DNA of 12,721 nt, from NCBI GenBank assembly GCA_002751075.1, contig NAOQ01000140.1:1-12721 (forward strand). The letters are read 5' to 3'. Position numbers and translations under genes: made by a program. Shown one piece after another: positions 1 to 7,639 of this stretch. How positions within the stretch are numbered: position 1 is the stretch's first letter; every line of letters starts with the position of its first letter. The stretch is from Ichthyophonus hoferi. Taxonomy: Eukaryota; Opisthokonta; Ichthyosporea; Ichthyophonida; Ichthyophonidae. A model generated the notes under the pieces. It was not told the origin of the DNA, searched no databases, and saw only the letters and a list, made by a program, of their open reading frames with translations.

Positions 1-86
1 CCTAAACCCTAAACCCTAAACCCTAAACCCTAAACCCTAAACCCTAAACCCTAAACCCTAAACCCTAAACCCTAAACCCTAAACCC
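1..86. repeat. Telomere repeat tract, (CCCTAAA)n
   Basis: This is an uninterrupted run of the heptamer CCCTAAA: a partial first unit, eleven full units and a final CCC, with no variant units. Read on the other strand it is TTTAGGG, the Arabidopsis-type telomere repeat known from plants, green algae, oomycetes and several other protists. The C-rich strand at the left edge, reading 5' to 3' into the chromosome, is the orientation expected for a true left end rather than an interstitial block. The tract stops abruptly at position 86 with no degenerate transition. The real telomere is presumably longer and was cut by the assembly. Confidence 0.97.
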
Positions 87-344
87 AGGTCAGTTGCTGT
101 TGTATTAGGAGGTATAAATTTTCATTTTCATTGAGTTTAGGATGACTGAGGTGGCCCAGAAAATTGAATGTGCTGTAGTCAAATTATAAAGAAAGAGTTG
201 GGTATTGAGTACGAAGATATCTTCCTTTCAAAGAAAAACCTCTCAGCATAATAGTATTACTATCATTGATGGTGATTAAGTCACCAGCAAACATCACAGA
301 ACAATTTTAATTTTATAAGGCAGTGATTGAAATATAGGTTGTGC

Positions 345-656
345 CTAATGTCTCAGATGATGAGAACATCATGAATGATAATATGTTATATAATGTTGTT
401 TATGCAAGAACTAATTGTAATGATGCCATTTTGTGATTTAAGGACAATAGTATCATTACCAGGTATAAACTTCAAGTTGAAAAATACAAAGGATTGAAAG
501 GTATTATAATAAATGCAAATATGATTGGAGCACCAACTGTCTACAGAAAAGTTTTCAATTGGGAAGTTTATAAATGTGGTGGATGTTTCATTGGTGCTGC
601 AGATCTGTATTATAGTGTTTTTGTGTGTTGTGCCATCCGACATTATTCCGGCTATT
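345..656 (+). pseudogene. Possible decayed protein-coding fragment, unrecognised
   Basis: One plus-strand frame stays mostly open for about 100 codons and reads with a protein-like rather than AT-noise composition, including stretches such as NIMNDNMLYNVVYARTN and YRKVFNWEVYKCGGC. It is interrupted and has no clear start, so at best it is a relic or a fragment of an exon. I do not recognise the family. The minus strand carries an equally long open frame over 386-673, so the open length alone proves little in such AT-rich DNA. Position next to the telomere suits a gene broken by chromosome-end turnover, but that is inference. Confidence 0.25.
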
Positions 657-722
657 AGTAGTAAGACGGACAATACCTGTCACACTATGTATATGTTTAA
701 TATATATTTATATAATCTTGCT

Positions 723-747
723 TTTATTTTGTGAGGGTATATTTATT
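723..747 (-). terminator. Candidate poly(A) signals of RIB3
   Basis: On the minus strand AATAAA occurs at 747-742 and again at 728-723, about 40 and 59 bases past the RIB3 stop codon at 789-787. This is a normal distance for a eukaryotic 3' end, which would put the end of the transcript some 650-700 bases from the telomere. AATAAA is common by chance in AT-rich DNA, so the call rests on spacing. Confidence 0.4.
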
Positions 748-786
748 TCTGTACGTGTATATTTATGCTTAGGTCCACCCGTTGTC

Positions 787-885
787 TTATAGACCAGTGT
801 GGAGACGATAGGTAATCAAAGCTTCAATTGTAATTATTTTCAAATTATAACGCCAGCTGAATCCTTCTAGATGTTCCCTGCGGGC
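787..885 (-). CDS. RIB3: RIB3 exon 6 (C-terminus and stop)
   Basis: Encodes residues 222-253, beginning [19 protein letters not shown] and continuing [13 protein letters not shown] to TAA at 789-787. It matches the family ending, in which an ...MARL... segment is followed by a helix, KI.TI..LI.YR. The acceptor is TGTCTAG and entry is in phase 0, matching the end of exon 5 exactly. Confidence 0.92.
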   Translation of the reverse strand, partial: ARREHLEGFSWRYNLKIITIEALITYRLHTGL

Positions 886-3800
886 CTAGACAGAATATTA
901 TAAAGATTTCGACGTTAATAGTTCGTATATATATGTATACGATGTAGGAATCATACATTAGTATTCAGATATAGTATATATGTGATTTAGTAGTAACTAT
1001 ATAGAATGCATACATTATATAGTTGTATATATTCACAATATACTACATGTAGTAGTTGTATATATTTACGATATACTACATGTAGTAGTTGTACATATAC
1101 AATGTATCTATTATATCGTAATATATGATTCAATTGGCAAATAAAGATTTGATTCAACATTAATTTGGATTTTTATTCTATTACTGAAAATCCATATATT
1201 ATACAAATATAAATTTAAATATCTTATTATATTAGCAATATGAAAAATAATGTATATAAATATAAATGCCTAGTGTATGAAGTATTTGATGTTGGTCTGG
1301 GTTAAAAAAAGATCAATAAAATGGCACCAGAAGAAGCCAAGATTTAAAATTTAAAATAGGGAAAGAAAGGAAAACGGAAAAAGACACAAACCATAAATCC
1401 GTTATCCAATATAATTTCGCATAGGGCTCCTATTGCAGGCAGATTAGCTAATCTACAGAGATCTGTGTGATATTATATTGGCTATTAGTTACTAATGAAT
1501 TACCTATGCATAAAAAAAGTGTGCTACTTTATTAAAACGACGTAAAGAGGTTTAGTTTTAAAAACCCAATAGTAAATTATTATATAACATAACATGACAA
1601 ACTGGAAATAGCAAACAAATTGCAAACCTACACAGAAGAGATACTAACTATAATTTCAAAAAAAAAGAAAAAGATATATAATACAAATATTATTATGCTT
1701 ATTTTTATTTTTCAGATATTTTTGTGGCCCTAGGTTATGGGGCAAGATGATGAACAGTAGAATTATGTTAGTATTACTAAATAAAATTTGGTAAGATTTT
1801 TTTGTGACTTGATACACTATACCTGTTAGAACGTGTGTAGTATGCTATACTATACTACTACTTAGTGAGATGATAGAAATATAATATTACCATAAGTAGC
1901 TTCAGTATGTCCTTTACGACTAAGCACACCCCCAGGTCTGCATACTAAAGGGAATATGTGGCCAGGTCGATTGAAATCTATAGGTTTACTAGTACTACTA
2001 GCTAGTGCCATACAGGTCAAGGCACGATCAGAGGCTGATATGCCAGTGTTTGTGCCTGGGGGAACATGTCCAATATGTCACAATAACTCCCTATTTATTT
2101 ATTTATTTATTTATTTACTTGTTTGTTTATTTGGATTAGAATATAACATTTAAAAAAAAACTTATTTGCTATTAATCAAAATTAAAAATTACTTAGCTAT
2201 TATGTAACGACAATAGATAAATTAACTGTCAAACCTACTTAGTAATGATTCAAGTCAAAATTAATTTATGTATACTATAATACATTACATATACAATTTA
2301 AACCAAAATCAGTTTCATTGCATAGTATGGGTTTAGAATAACATAAATTAACCACTTTGTGGTTAAGACGGGGCTTCCAGTTTTGTTCAGAATATAGTCC
2401 ACCACTTGACATACGTAATTATTAGGGTAACAACTTAAAAAAAAGATACAGTATATTATATTTACCATATATTTTACTTTTTTAACCGTACCTATCAATG
2501 TACTAGGTAGCTAATGTTAACCTTAATAATCTAGAGGGCGTCAGCTATAAATGCATATATATATACAACATCAATCAATATAATTATCACCATAATGAAT
2601 TAAAGCCATAACTCCAGGGTCTGTAATAGTCTATACTATTATATTTACTATATCTTATTTATCTTATGGTTATATATAAAGTTAGCTTTCTGTAACTTGC
2701 TAAGTTGTGTTGTTTTCAAATAATTATCTGTTTAAGTTGTAGTAACTCTACCCTTATGAAGCTGTGGACCTTATAACATCAACCATTGACATATCTTCTA
2801 TTTCTACCCATAGTGGTATAGCGAGCTCTGTTTTTATTTTCTCTCAGTATAAATAGGATACAATGTGCTTGAGGGATATATTAAATGCCAATATTATATG
2901 ATAATGTAATAGTATAATGTAGCAGCACTGGCATAGAGAATTCCGCAGTAAGATGAAATGAACATTTTTTGTTTTTATTTAAATTTTCTATTAGCAATCC
3001 GCAGCTCTTATCTGTGTTCTAATATGTATGAAATATTAGAATTATAACTACAATACAGGTTGAAATAATATGTGCGAAAAATGGTCAAACATGAATGTTT
3101 CAAAAAATACCAATATATATAAGAAAACAGACAAGTTAAAGAGAGAAGAATACAATAGAAAAAGAATCATACACACACAAATGCACACATATGCATATAA
3201 AGATAAGAAAGAAGACAGATAAGGTAGAGATAGAGATGGGAGAGGGAGAGGATAGAGAGGAAAGAGAATTACATACCTTTATTATAGTCCACGCTATGTG
3301 TAAAAGCAGTGCAATTTTTTTCTGTGTTGTTAGTTACCATCATAGGTAGTTCTAGTTCCTTCTGTCTGTCAGGAGATATACTAACACAGACCACTCCACT
3401 TCATGTGTTTATGGGTGCAGATTGGTGTGTATATGTGGGTATATATGGAGAGATGTTGATTGTTACATGTAGACATGCACACATATATATAAAATAAAAT
3501 ACAATACAATATATTACATTATTATACAAAACACTGTAATACAATACAATACAATACAATACAATATAATATGACATATATATCTATCTATTGCAATGCA
3601 ATACAGTAGTAAATATCATGAAAATGAATACACGAACTTTGATAAAACCATATAATACATTGAAAATAAGACCAGTCTGATGTACTACATTTCATATGAC
3701 GTATAGTGTTTGGGCCTATTGCTAATTGATTTAAAACTGTGATTGTAACACAATAAAAGATAAGGTAAGGAGAAAACAACTGTTTAAAAATTGCACATGT

Positions 3801-4503
3801 CCATAAAAAGGAAAGACAAAAACAATATATATGAGACCAATTTAGGGTTAAGAAGCTGAGTAAACTATATATACCTCAAAACACAACAATTTGAACATGA
3901 ACACACCTTGTATGACGTATCATAAAAGCCATCTTTTCAGTTGTCATAGTAGAGCACGCGCAAATTAAATCTCCTTCATTTTCCCTTCCCTCATCATCTA
4001 ATACGATAACAAACTCTCCTTTCCTGACAGCTTCCAATGCGTCTGGGATTGTACTGAAAGAAAACGATCTGGGTATACTATGATAGAGGAAGTGTCAGAA
4101 CATAGGAAATACGTTAAAATGTTTCTTTAACTAAATAACTCTTTGTATTAGAGTATAAAATATATTTCATTTAGTTATAATATTCTCTAAATCAATACTA
4201 AATATTATTTAGATAATATGTATAATAATAGAGAAACTATCTCTCAAAAGCGCGTAATAATGATTCAGATTAAAATTAATTCCTGTATAGCATATAATAT
4301 AGAAATATTGTAAAGGATATAAGTAAAGCTTTTGATTATATAATCTATGCGCATTTCCTACACAGTCGAATAAATTCATAATGCATTGCATGATAAAATA
4401 TAGTAAATCCTATAATATATAGTATTTAATAGCCTATATAAGACATATATATATATGTGGTTATTTATCATGTAAATAAAGATACGTATACGTACGTACG
4501 TAC

Positions 4504-4535
<32 letters not shown>

Positions 4536-5199
4536 TTGTAATTTTATTTGAAACAGTGATTGAAAAATATAAAGAAAAATGCGCAAGTTAGAGACAATGT
4601 AGTAATAATGTAGTAAAAATGTAGTGATAATATAGTAATATAACTTCTTGAAATTGTCTTATAAGAAATAGATAGCGTAAGTAAATCAGATTATATTAAG
4701 GGCATAGGTGATAAATCTCAAAAATTAAAAACATAAGAAGTAAATCACTTTAAAAAATAATGTGAAAGAGGAAAACACAACTTGAATCCTTTCCACTAGA
4801 ATAATGCAGTAAATAAAATAAAAATAAAGGCCAGGAAGGGTTTTCTCAGCTTGCCATTATCTTTGTAGTGGGTGCTATGCATATTTTCCCATGTTGATGT
4901 GAAGTTATACACATTGAATTAAAGATTTAACATAAAAAAAAAAACATTAAATCGGGAACTCATAAGGAGGTTGAAAAAAAACATAGAAAAATAGAGATAT
5001 TTATCCTACACATTCATACCCCAGTCAAACTTATTACTTACTCCTTTTCCTTGTTTACAGATGTAGCATTTCCATTTACTCCTTTTACTAAATAAGATTT
5101 AGCTAAAGAAAGCTCACTCTTTAGTCTCTGTATTTCTTTTTCCATCTCATCTTTCACATTCACATCCACAACCACTTTTACATTCCCTTGTTGAGACAT
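787..5199 (-). CDS. RIB3: 3,4-dihydroxy-2-butanone 4-phosphate synthase (six exons, complete)
   Basis: The product converts ribulose 5-phosphate to 3,4-dihydroxy-2-butanone 4-phosphate plus formate, giving the four-carbon unit of the riboflavin xylene ring; the enzyme is normally a Mg-dependent homodimer. Exons on the minus strand are 5199-5042, 4053-3907, 3398-3277, 2055-1891, 1462-1392 and 885-787. Together they make 762 nt, or 253 residues, and every junction keeps phase. Visible family motifs are the acidic substrate/metal loop [11 protein letters not shown] (72-82), the [12 protein letters not shown] block (92-103), [10 protein letters not shown] (146-155), RPGHIFPL (172-179), the catalytic GHTEAT (191-196), ALCE (210-213, metal-binding Glu) and a C-terminal IEALITYR. 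Length fits a stand-alone enzyme of about 200-220 residues plus an N-terminal extension. There is no GTP cyclohydrolase II domain as in plants and most bacteria, and no transit peptide, so a cytosolic enzyme is likely. Residues 19-37 (M19, I23, L26, L30, A33, L37) fit a short coiled coil. The first ATG of the exon 1 frame (5199) was taken as start; it has A at -3. Confidence 0.95.
1020..1104. repeat. 33-bp tandem repeat, 2.6 units
   Basis: Unit 1 is 1020-1052, unit 2 is 1053-1085, and a partial third runs to about 1104. The two full units differ at only two positions. Each unit contains the 10-bp palindrome CTACATGTAG at its end. It lies in RIB3 intron 5. Confidence 0.85.
1392..1462 (-). CDS. 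RIB3: RIB3 exon 5
   Basis: Encodes residues 199-221, [20 protein letters not shown] followed by GFM. The CE pair supplies Glu213, the conserved C-terminal metal ligand. The acceptor is ATCACACAG. The donor is GTTTGT at 1391, atypical. Without splicing the frame would run on into a short basic-aromatic tail and stop, so a retained intron would give a truncated enzyme lacking the last 32 residues. Confidence 0.9.
1891..2055 (-). CDS. RIB3: RIB3 exon 4 (catalytic GHTEA motif)
   Basis: Encodes residues 144-197, carrying [21 protein letters not shown] and RKGHTEATY. His192 and Glu194 correspond to the catalytic and metal-site region of the family. The acceptor follows TTCCCCCAG; the donor is GTAATA at 1890, a non-consensus form. 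Codon 143 (Gly) and codon 198 (Asp) are split across its two junctions. Confidence 0.95.
2092..2130. repeat. (TTTA)n microsatellite
   Basis: A run of TTTA units, followed by TTTG-like variants, in RIB3 intron 3. It abuts the 5' end of the dispersed repeat copy at 2131, as if that copy had inserted beside or into it. Confidence 0.8.
2131..2486 (+). repeat. Dispersed ~355-bp repeat, copy A
   Basis: This is a full-length-looking copy in RIB3 intron 3, antisense to the gene. It shares landmarks in the same order with copies B and C: an ATTAGAATATAA start, the block around GCTATTAATCAA, TAATGATTCA, the hairpin AACCAC..GTGGTT, GACGGGGCTTC, and a CTTGACAT...TTATTAGG hairpin, with weaker similarity to about 2486. 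I see no coding capacity, terminal inverted repeats or target duplication. It is either a non-autonomous transposable element or a SINE-like repeat of unknown family. Confidence 0.75.
3199..3270. repeat. Polypurine tract, pyrimidine-rich in the RIB3 transcript
   Basis: About 70 bases are nearly all purine on the plus strand (GAGA and GGGAG runs). In the RIB3 transcript this reads as a CU-rich tract starting a few bases after the exon 3 donor. Such tracts are typical binding sites of polypyrimidine-tract proteins, so an effect on splicing is possible. It could equally be a plain microsatellite. Confidence 0.75.
3277..3398 (-). CDS. RIB3: RIB3 exon 3
   Basis: Encodes residues 103-142 from [10 protein letters not shown] through [14 protein letters not shown] to [11 protein letters not shown]. 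The acceptor is ATGAAG with almost no pyrimidine tract, so it was placed by codon phase and homology. The donor GTATGT at 3276 is followed directly by a long pyrimidine-rich stretch of the transcript. Length is 122 nt, so skipping it would shift the frame. Confidence 0.93.
3499..3572. repeat. (ACAAT)n microsatellite
   Basis: Five perfect ACAAT units at 3541-3565, with related imperfect units on both sides. Lies in RIB3 intron 2; no other signal seen in that intron. Confidence 0.8.
3907..4053 (-). CDS. RIB3: RIB3 exon 2 (substrate and metal loop)
   Basis: Encodes residues 54-101, from [17 protein letters not shown] through the diagnostic [11 protein letters not shown] loop to MAFMIRHT. The acceptor is TTTCTTTCAG with a good pyrimidine tract. 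The donor is GTGTGT at 3906, weaker than those of the neighbouring exons. The split Ser102 (AG plus T) restores the family sequence RHTSG. Confidence 0.95.
4141..4300 (+). repeat. Dispersed ~355-bp repeat, 5' fragment (copy D)
   Basis: Matches the first half of copies A, B and C: GTATTAGAGTATAAAA, ATCAATACTAAATATTATTT, then TAATGATTCAGATTAAAATT and an ATTCCTG block. The second half with the two hairpins is missing or too diverged to see. It sits in RIB3 intron 1, antisense to the gene. The rest of that intron (4301-5041) holds only microsatellites and AT-rich sequence. Confidence 0.7.
4484..4530. repeat. (CGTA)n/(TGTA)n microsatellite
   Basis: A run of ACGT tetramers passes directly into GTAT tetramers, as if one had mutated from the other by C-to-T change. 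Lies in RIB3 intron 1. Confidence 0.85.
5042..5199 (-). CDS. RIB3: RIB3 exon 1 (start codon, N-terminal extension)
   Basis: Encodes residues 1-52 plus two bases of codon 53. It begins [20 protein letters not shown] and ends before a GTAAGT donor at 5041. The open frame continues a little upstream, but only to non-ATG codons, so 5199 is the first ATG. The segment precedes the catalytic domain and is hydrophilic with an alternating heptad pattern. I cannot match it to a known domain. Joining to exon 2 creates Asp53 directly before TIPDALEAV, which is where family members begin. Confidence 0.85.
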
Positions 5200-5440
5200 G
5201 TTTTCTTTCGTAATCTTGAAGTGGAGCAATAACTAATTTAAAAACTACCACAAAACACGAGTATTTCCTCCAAGCGGCTTTATGTCTATAGAAGGGGTAT
5301 ATTAACGATCTTTTTTTTTATGATTTCTAGTGAAAAAAATAAAGACAAAATAAAAGTTTAAACAAGGTATTTACACTCTAATGACATGGGAAAATCATGG
5401 TTGCACACCGCTCGATCATTAGTCAGCATGGTTTTAAGTC
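5200..5440 (-). promoter_or_regulatory. Probable RIB3 5' UTR and core promoter region
   Basis: This is the roughly 240 bases directly upstream of the RIB3 ATG. It is AT-rich with a T/A-rich run at about 5310-5350 and a small GC-richer patch near 5270 (AAGCCGCTTGG on the minus strand). An AATATACC at about 5300 is the only TATA-like motif I would name, and it is weak. I cannot place the transcription start from sequence alone. Confidence 0.3.
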
Positions 5441-5445
5441 ATTTT

Positions 5446-5507
5446 CTATTGGCTCATTGTTTAATCAGCTCAACCAATAGAAATATTTTTTGAAACGATA
5501 AAATCTT
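5446..5507. promoter_or_regulatory. CCAAT-type inverted repeat, unit 1
   Basis: TTTCTATTGG at 5443-5452 and CCAATAGAAA at 5474-5483 form a perfect 10-bp inverted repeat around 21 bases, followed by AAATATTTTTTGAAACG. The arms are CCAAT boxes on opposite strands. It lies about 250-300 bases upstream of the RIB3 start codon. Either NF-Y-type promoter sites or a hairpin belonging to a repeat element would explain it. Confidence 0.5.
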
Positions 5508-5544
5508 CGTTCAATAGTTGATAATTGTAGTCATCAGGCATCGA

Positions 5545-5610
5545 CTATTGGCTCACAGTTTTATCAAATAAACCAATAGAAATAATTTTGTAAAACGGCA
5601 CAATATAAAG
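5545..5610. promoter_or_regulatory. CCAAT-type inverted repeat, unit 2
   Basis: CTATTGG at 5545-5551 and CCAATAG at 5573-5579 are again 21 bases apart, followed by AAATAATTTTGTAAAACG. It is a diverged copy of unit 1, 99 bases away. Its right side merges into the tail of dispersed repeat copy C, so it may be the true end of that element rather than a promoter site. Confidence 0.5.
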
Positions 5611-5946
5611 AAAACATACCCTGTCTATATAAAGTCGTTGCCCTGACATTGACGCATATCAGGTTGGAGACTATAATGTAAGCAAAATTAGAAGCCCCGT
5701 CTGAACCAACACACAGTGGTTAATTTATACTATGCTAAAAACATGTGATGTTGTGGACCGAGCTCAGATTAAACTTTACACTAAATATAATAGAGTGCGC
5801 AGGAATTAGTCTCAATCTGAATCATTACTATTCAGGCTTGATAGATAATCCCTACTATTATTGCTATATGTGAGCTAAATTATACTTAGTATTGATTAAT
5901 AGCAGCTAATAAATGACTCAAATTTATTTTGCATTCCAATACAAAT
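5596..5946 (-). repeat. Dispersed ~355-bp repeat, copy C
   Basis: This is the only copy in reverse orientation, lying upstream of RIB3. Read on the minus strand it has, in order, ATTGGAATGCAAAATAA, GCTATTAATCAATACTAAG, TTTAGCTCACAT, TAATGATTCAGATTGAG, ATTCCTGCG, AACCACTGTGTG, GACGGGGCTTCT and the hairpin CCTGATAT...ATGTCAGG. The last is the best-paired version of that hairpin among the copies. Confidence 0.75.
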
Positions 5947-6104
5947 GATTATATAACTAATGAATCATTATAACGTATTACATATGCTCCAACAACAGAC
6001 CTAATATATATATAGACACACGCAACACTATTGGCCGTGTCATGTTTTAACTAAAATATAGGGCTACCAGATAGGTTCCAATTCAGATTAATAATTTTGT
6101 GGTA

Positions 6105-6181
6105 TAATATAATATGATACGATGTAGTATAATGTGATATAGTAAAATATAATACAATATGATATGATATAATACAATACA
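6105..6181. repeat. AT-rich imperfect tandem repeat
   Basis: Imperfect TATAATACAA/TATGATA-type units for about 75 bases. Nothing else is recognisable between copy C and the first 5S-derived locus at about 6491. Confidence 0.6.
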
Positions 6182-6490
6182 CAAGTGATACATTAATTAG
6201 ATAGATTGGAACTTGCCAGTATAACGATCCTGTTGCAGTATATAACAGAAGTGTTCATATAAAGTACTGTAACAAAGTCAACCTCATTAGTATTTGCCTT
6301 TTTTAATTTAATTTTTCTTACGGAATGTGTGTATGGTAGTATATCTAATACCAATAGAATTGTATACTTTATACATAGTTCTATTGATTCTATTTGTTAA
6401 CTACCCCCCCAACATTGGTACCTCTATATATATTGCGGAATGTGGAAGCTCAAAGATTATATAAAAATGCAAAGTAATATATTTTTTAAA

Positions 6491-6630
6491 AATGCCATCT
6501 TCAATAAAAGAAAACACTTAGTAAATTTTAGTTTCATAATTCGTTCCCATATTGGGTAAGTGAGAATTTAAACAGTTATGGGCGTGATTAGTACTGCAGT
6601 GGGAGACCACACGGGAATACCACATTTGGC
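6491..6630 (+). pseudogene. 5S rRNA-derived sequence, degenerate copy
   Basis: The 3' half is unmistakably 5S: GAATTTAAACAG, GGGCGTGATTAGTAC, GTGGGAGACC and ACGGGAATACCACAT match the internal control region and 3' strand of eukaryotic 5S rRNA. The 5' half is much weaker (AATGCCATCTTC for the usual ATGGCCATACC, then an insertion), and the total is longer than the normal 120 or so. The 3' end lacks a proper terminal helix strand. It is a relic, not a working gene. Confidence 0.7.
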
Positions 6631-6641
6631 AATATTTTGTT

Positions 6642-6750
6642 TGGTCATATCATGAATATATATATGGTATAGTATAATAAATAAAGTAAAATATAATTGA
6701 ATAAAATAATTTGAACAGATGTAAAAGACCATATGGGAATACTGCGTACT
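6642..6750 (+). pseudogene. Second 5S rRNA-derived unit, heavily decayed
   Basis: Begins with TGGTCATATC (5S: TGGCCATACC) and ends with AGACCATATGGGAATACTGC, the 5S 3' strand. The middle is AT-rich and unrecognisable. The distance from its GGGAATAC to that of the preceding unit is 122 bases, about one 5S length, so it looks like the second unit of a head-to-tail dimer. Confidence 0.5.
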
Positions 6751-6764
6751 ATATATTTTTTCCA

Positions 6765-7440
6765 ATCTACAAATAGAGAAATGAATAATCTATATTATGA
6801 CAAATAATTGGCTTAATTAATTGTTTTCAATATGCATCAAATTCTAACACATTTACACTCAACTGATGTAAAAATTAACTACTTGGATAAATTTTTAAAT
6901 CACATTTAAGAATAAAAACGCTGTTCAGTACCAGTCTGGGCCCAGCATATACACTTTATTTTGGATTGGTATTAGCTAATGGACATCTAATAGAGATCGT
7001 TGATAACAGCATAGAAATCGTATAAGATTTAGCTAATCTCAACACATACTATAATCAATATGCGACACACATATATTAATGATATCTTAGAAATGAAATT
7101 AAAATTTATTTCCTATATTCGACTTGATAGTTTTTATTTTATTTAAATGTGTTTTTTGGAGTTTCTTTACATGCACTATTTATTATATTTAGTTATTAAT
7201 TAACACCAATAAGAACCAACGACCTAAATGGTTCAAGATTGATTTTTGACCAGTTACGTAAGAAGGCCAAATTTGAAATTGTTTGACCAAGAAATAAAAA
7301 TATTACCCAATCAAAATTCATAAAAAAACAATATATTTTTAATGACATGTGAATTGCGAGATATAAACAATTTAAACAGTAGTTTTTTTTTTGTTTTTTA
7401 ACAAAAAATTGTTAACAATTTAAACATAACTTTATAATAT
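6765..7440. other. Featureless AT-rich intergenic DNA
   Basis: I find no exon-like conserved peptide, RNA gene or repeat copy here. A GC-richer patch at about 6925-6955 (CAGTCTGGGCCCAGC) stands out but matches nothing I know. Confidence 0.6.
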
Positions 7441-7558
7441 GGTTATGGCCATACCTTGCAGAAAGCACCACATCTCGTCTGATCTGGGAAGTTGAACTAC
7501 TGGGGGCATGGTTAATGCTGTGGGGGATCACACGGGAATACCACGTGCTGGAATAATT
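7441..7558 (+). rRNA. 5S rRNA-like gene, diverged, probably a pseudogene
   Basis: A complete-length match to eukaryotic 5S rRNA: GGTTATGGCCATACC at the 5' end, then GAAAGCACCACATCTCGTCT, GATCTGGGAAGTTGAAC, GGCATGGTTAATGC and ACGGGAATACCACGTGCTGG. 5S rRNA is a large-subunit component made by RNA polymerase III using TFIIIA and an internal promoter. A run of nine T at 7584-7592 could be the terminator. Against function, box C reads TGTGGGGGATC where GATGGGAGACC is expected, the box A end is altered, and helix I keeps only about four A-U and two G-U pairs. The copy at 6491 keeps a better box C, so both look like independently decayed copies of a real gene elsewhere. Confidence 0.7.
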
Positions 7559-7639
7559 CTAGATTTGATTCTCTGTTGGTTCCTTTTTTTTTCGAGATAT
7601 AAAAATTACAATTTCCATTGTTTTGTAAGAGTAATTCCT

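Larger units (their letters stand above)
87..786. other. Subtelomeric interval between telomere and RIB3 stop
   Basis: These 700 bases hold no supported functional gene. The first 570 or so are slightly less AT-biased than the introns and include a possible decayed reading frame on the plus strand, listed separately. The last 130 are the RIB3 3' flank. I see no tandem subtelomeric satellite, no further telomere heptamers and no copy of the dispersed repeat found elsewhere in the window. The telomere therefore joins what looks like ordinary sequence directly. Confidence 0.7.

Noticed and set aside
386-673. 95-codon minus-strand open frame beside the telomere
   Set aside because: No recognisable motif, and it overlaps an equally open frame on the other strand; length is within what this composition gives by chance.
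1956-2153. Plus-strand open frame over RIB3 exon 4
   Set aside because: It is the antisense shadow of a strongly conserved coding exon running into a TTTA microsatellite.
3839-3848. TTTAGGGTT as an interstitial telomere repeat
   Set aside because: Just over one unit, alone in an intron; expected by chance in AT-rich DNA.
7560-7580. GATTTGATTCTC after the 5S copy as a box B of a tRNA or SINE
   Set aside because: Matches the GGTTCGANNCC consensus poorly and no tRNA cloverleaf can be drawn around it.
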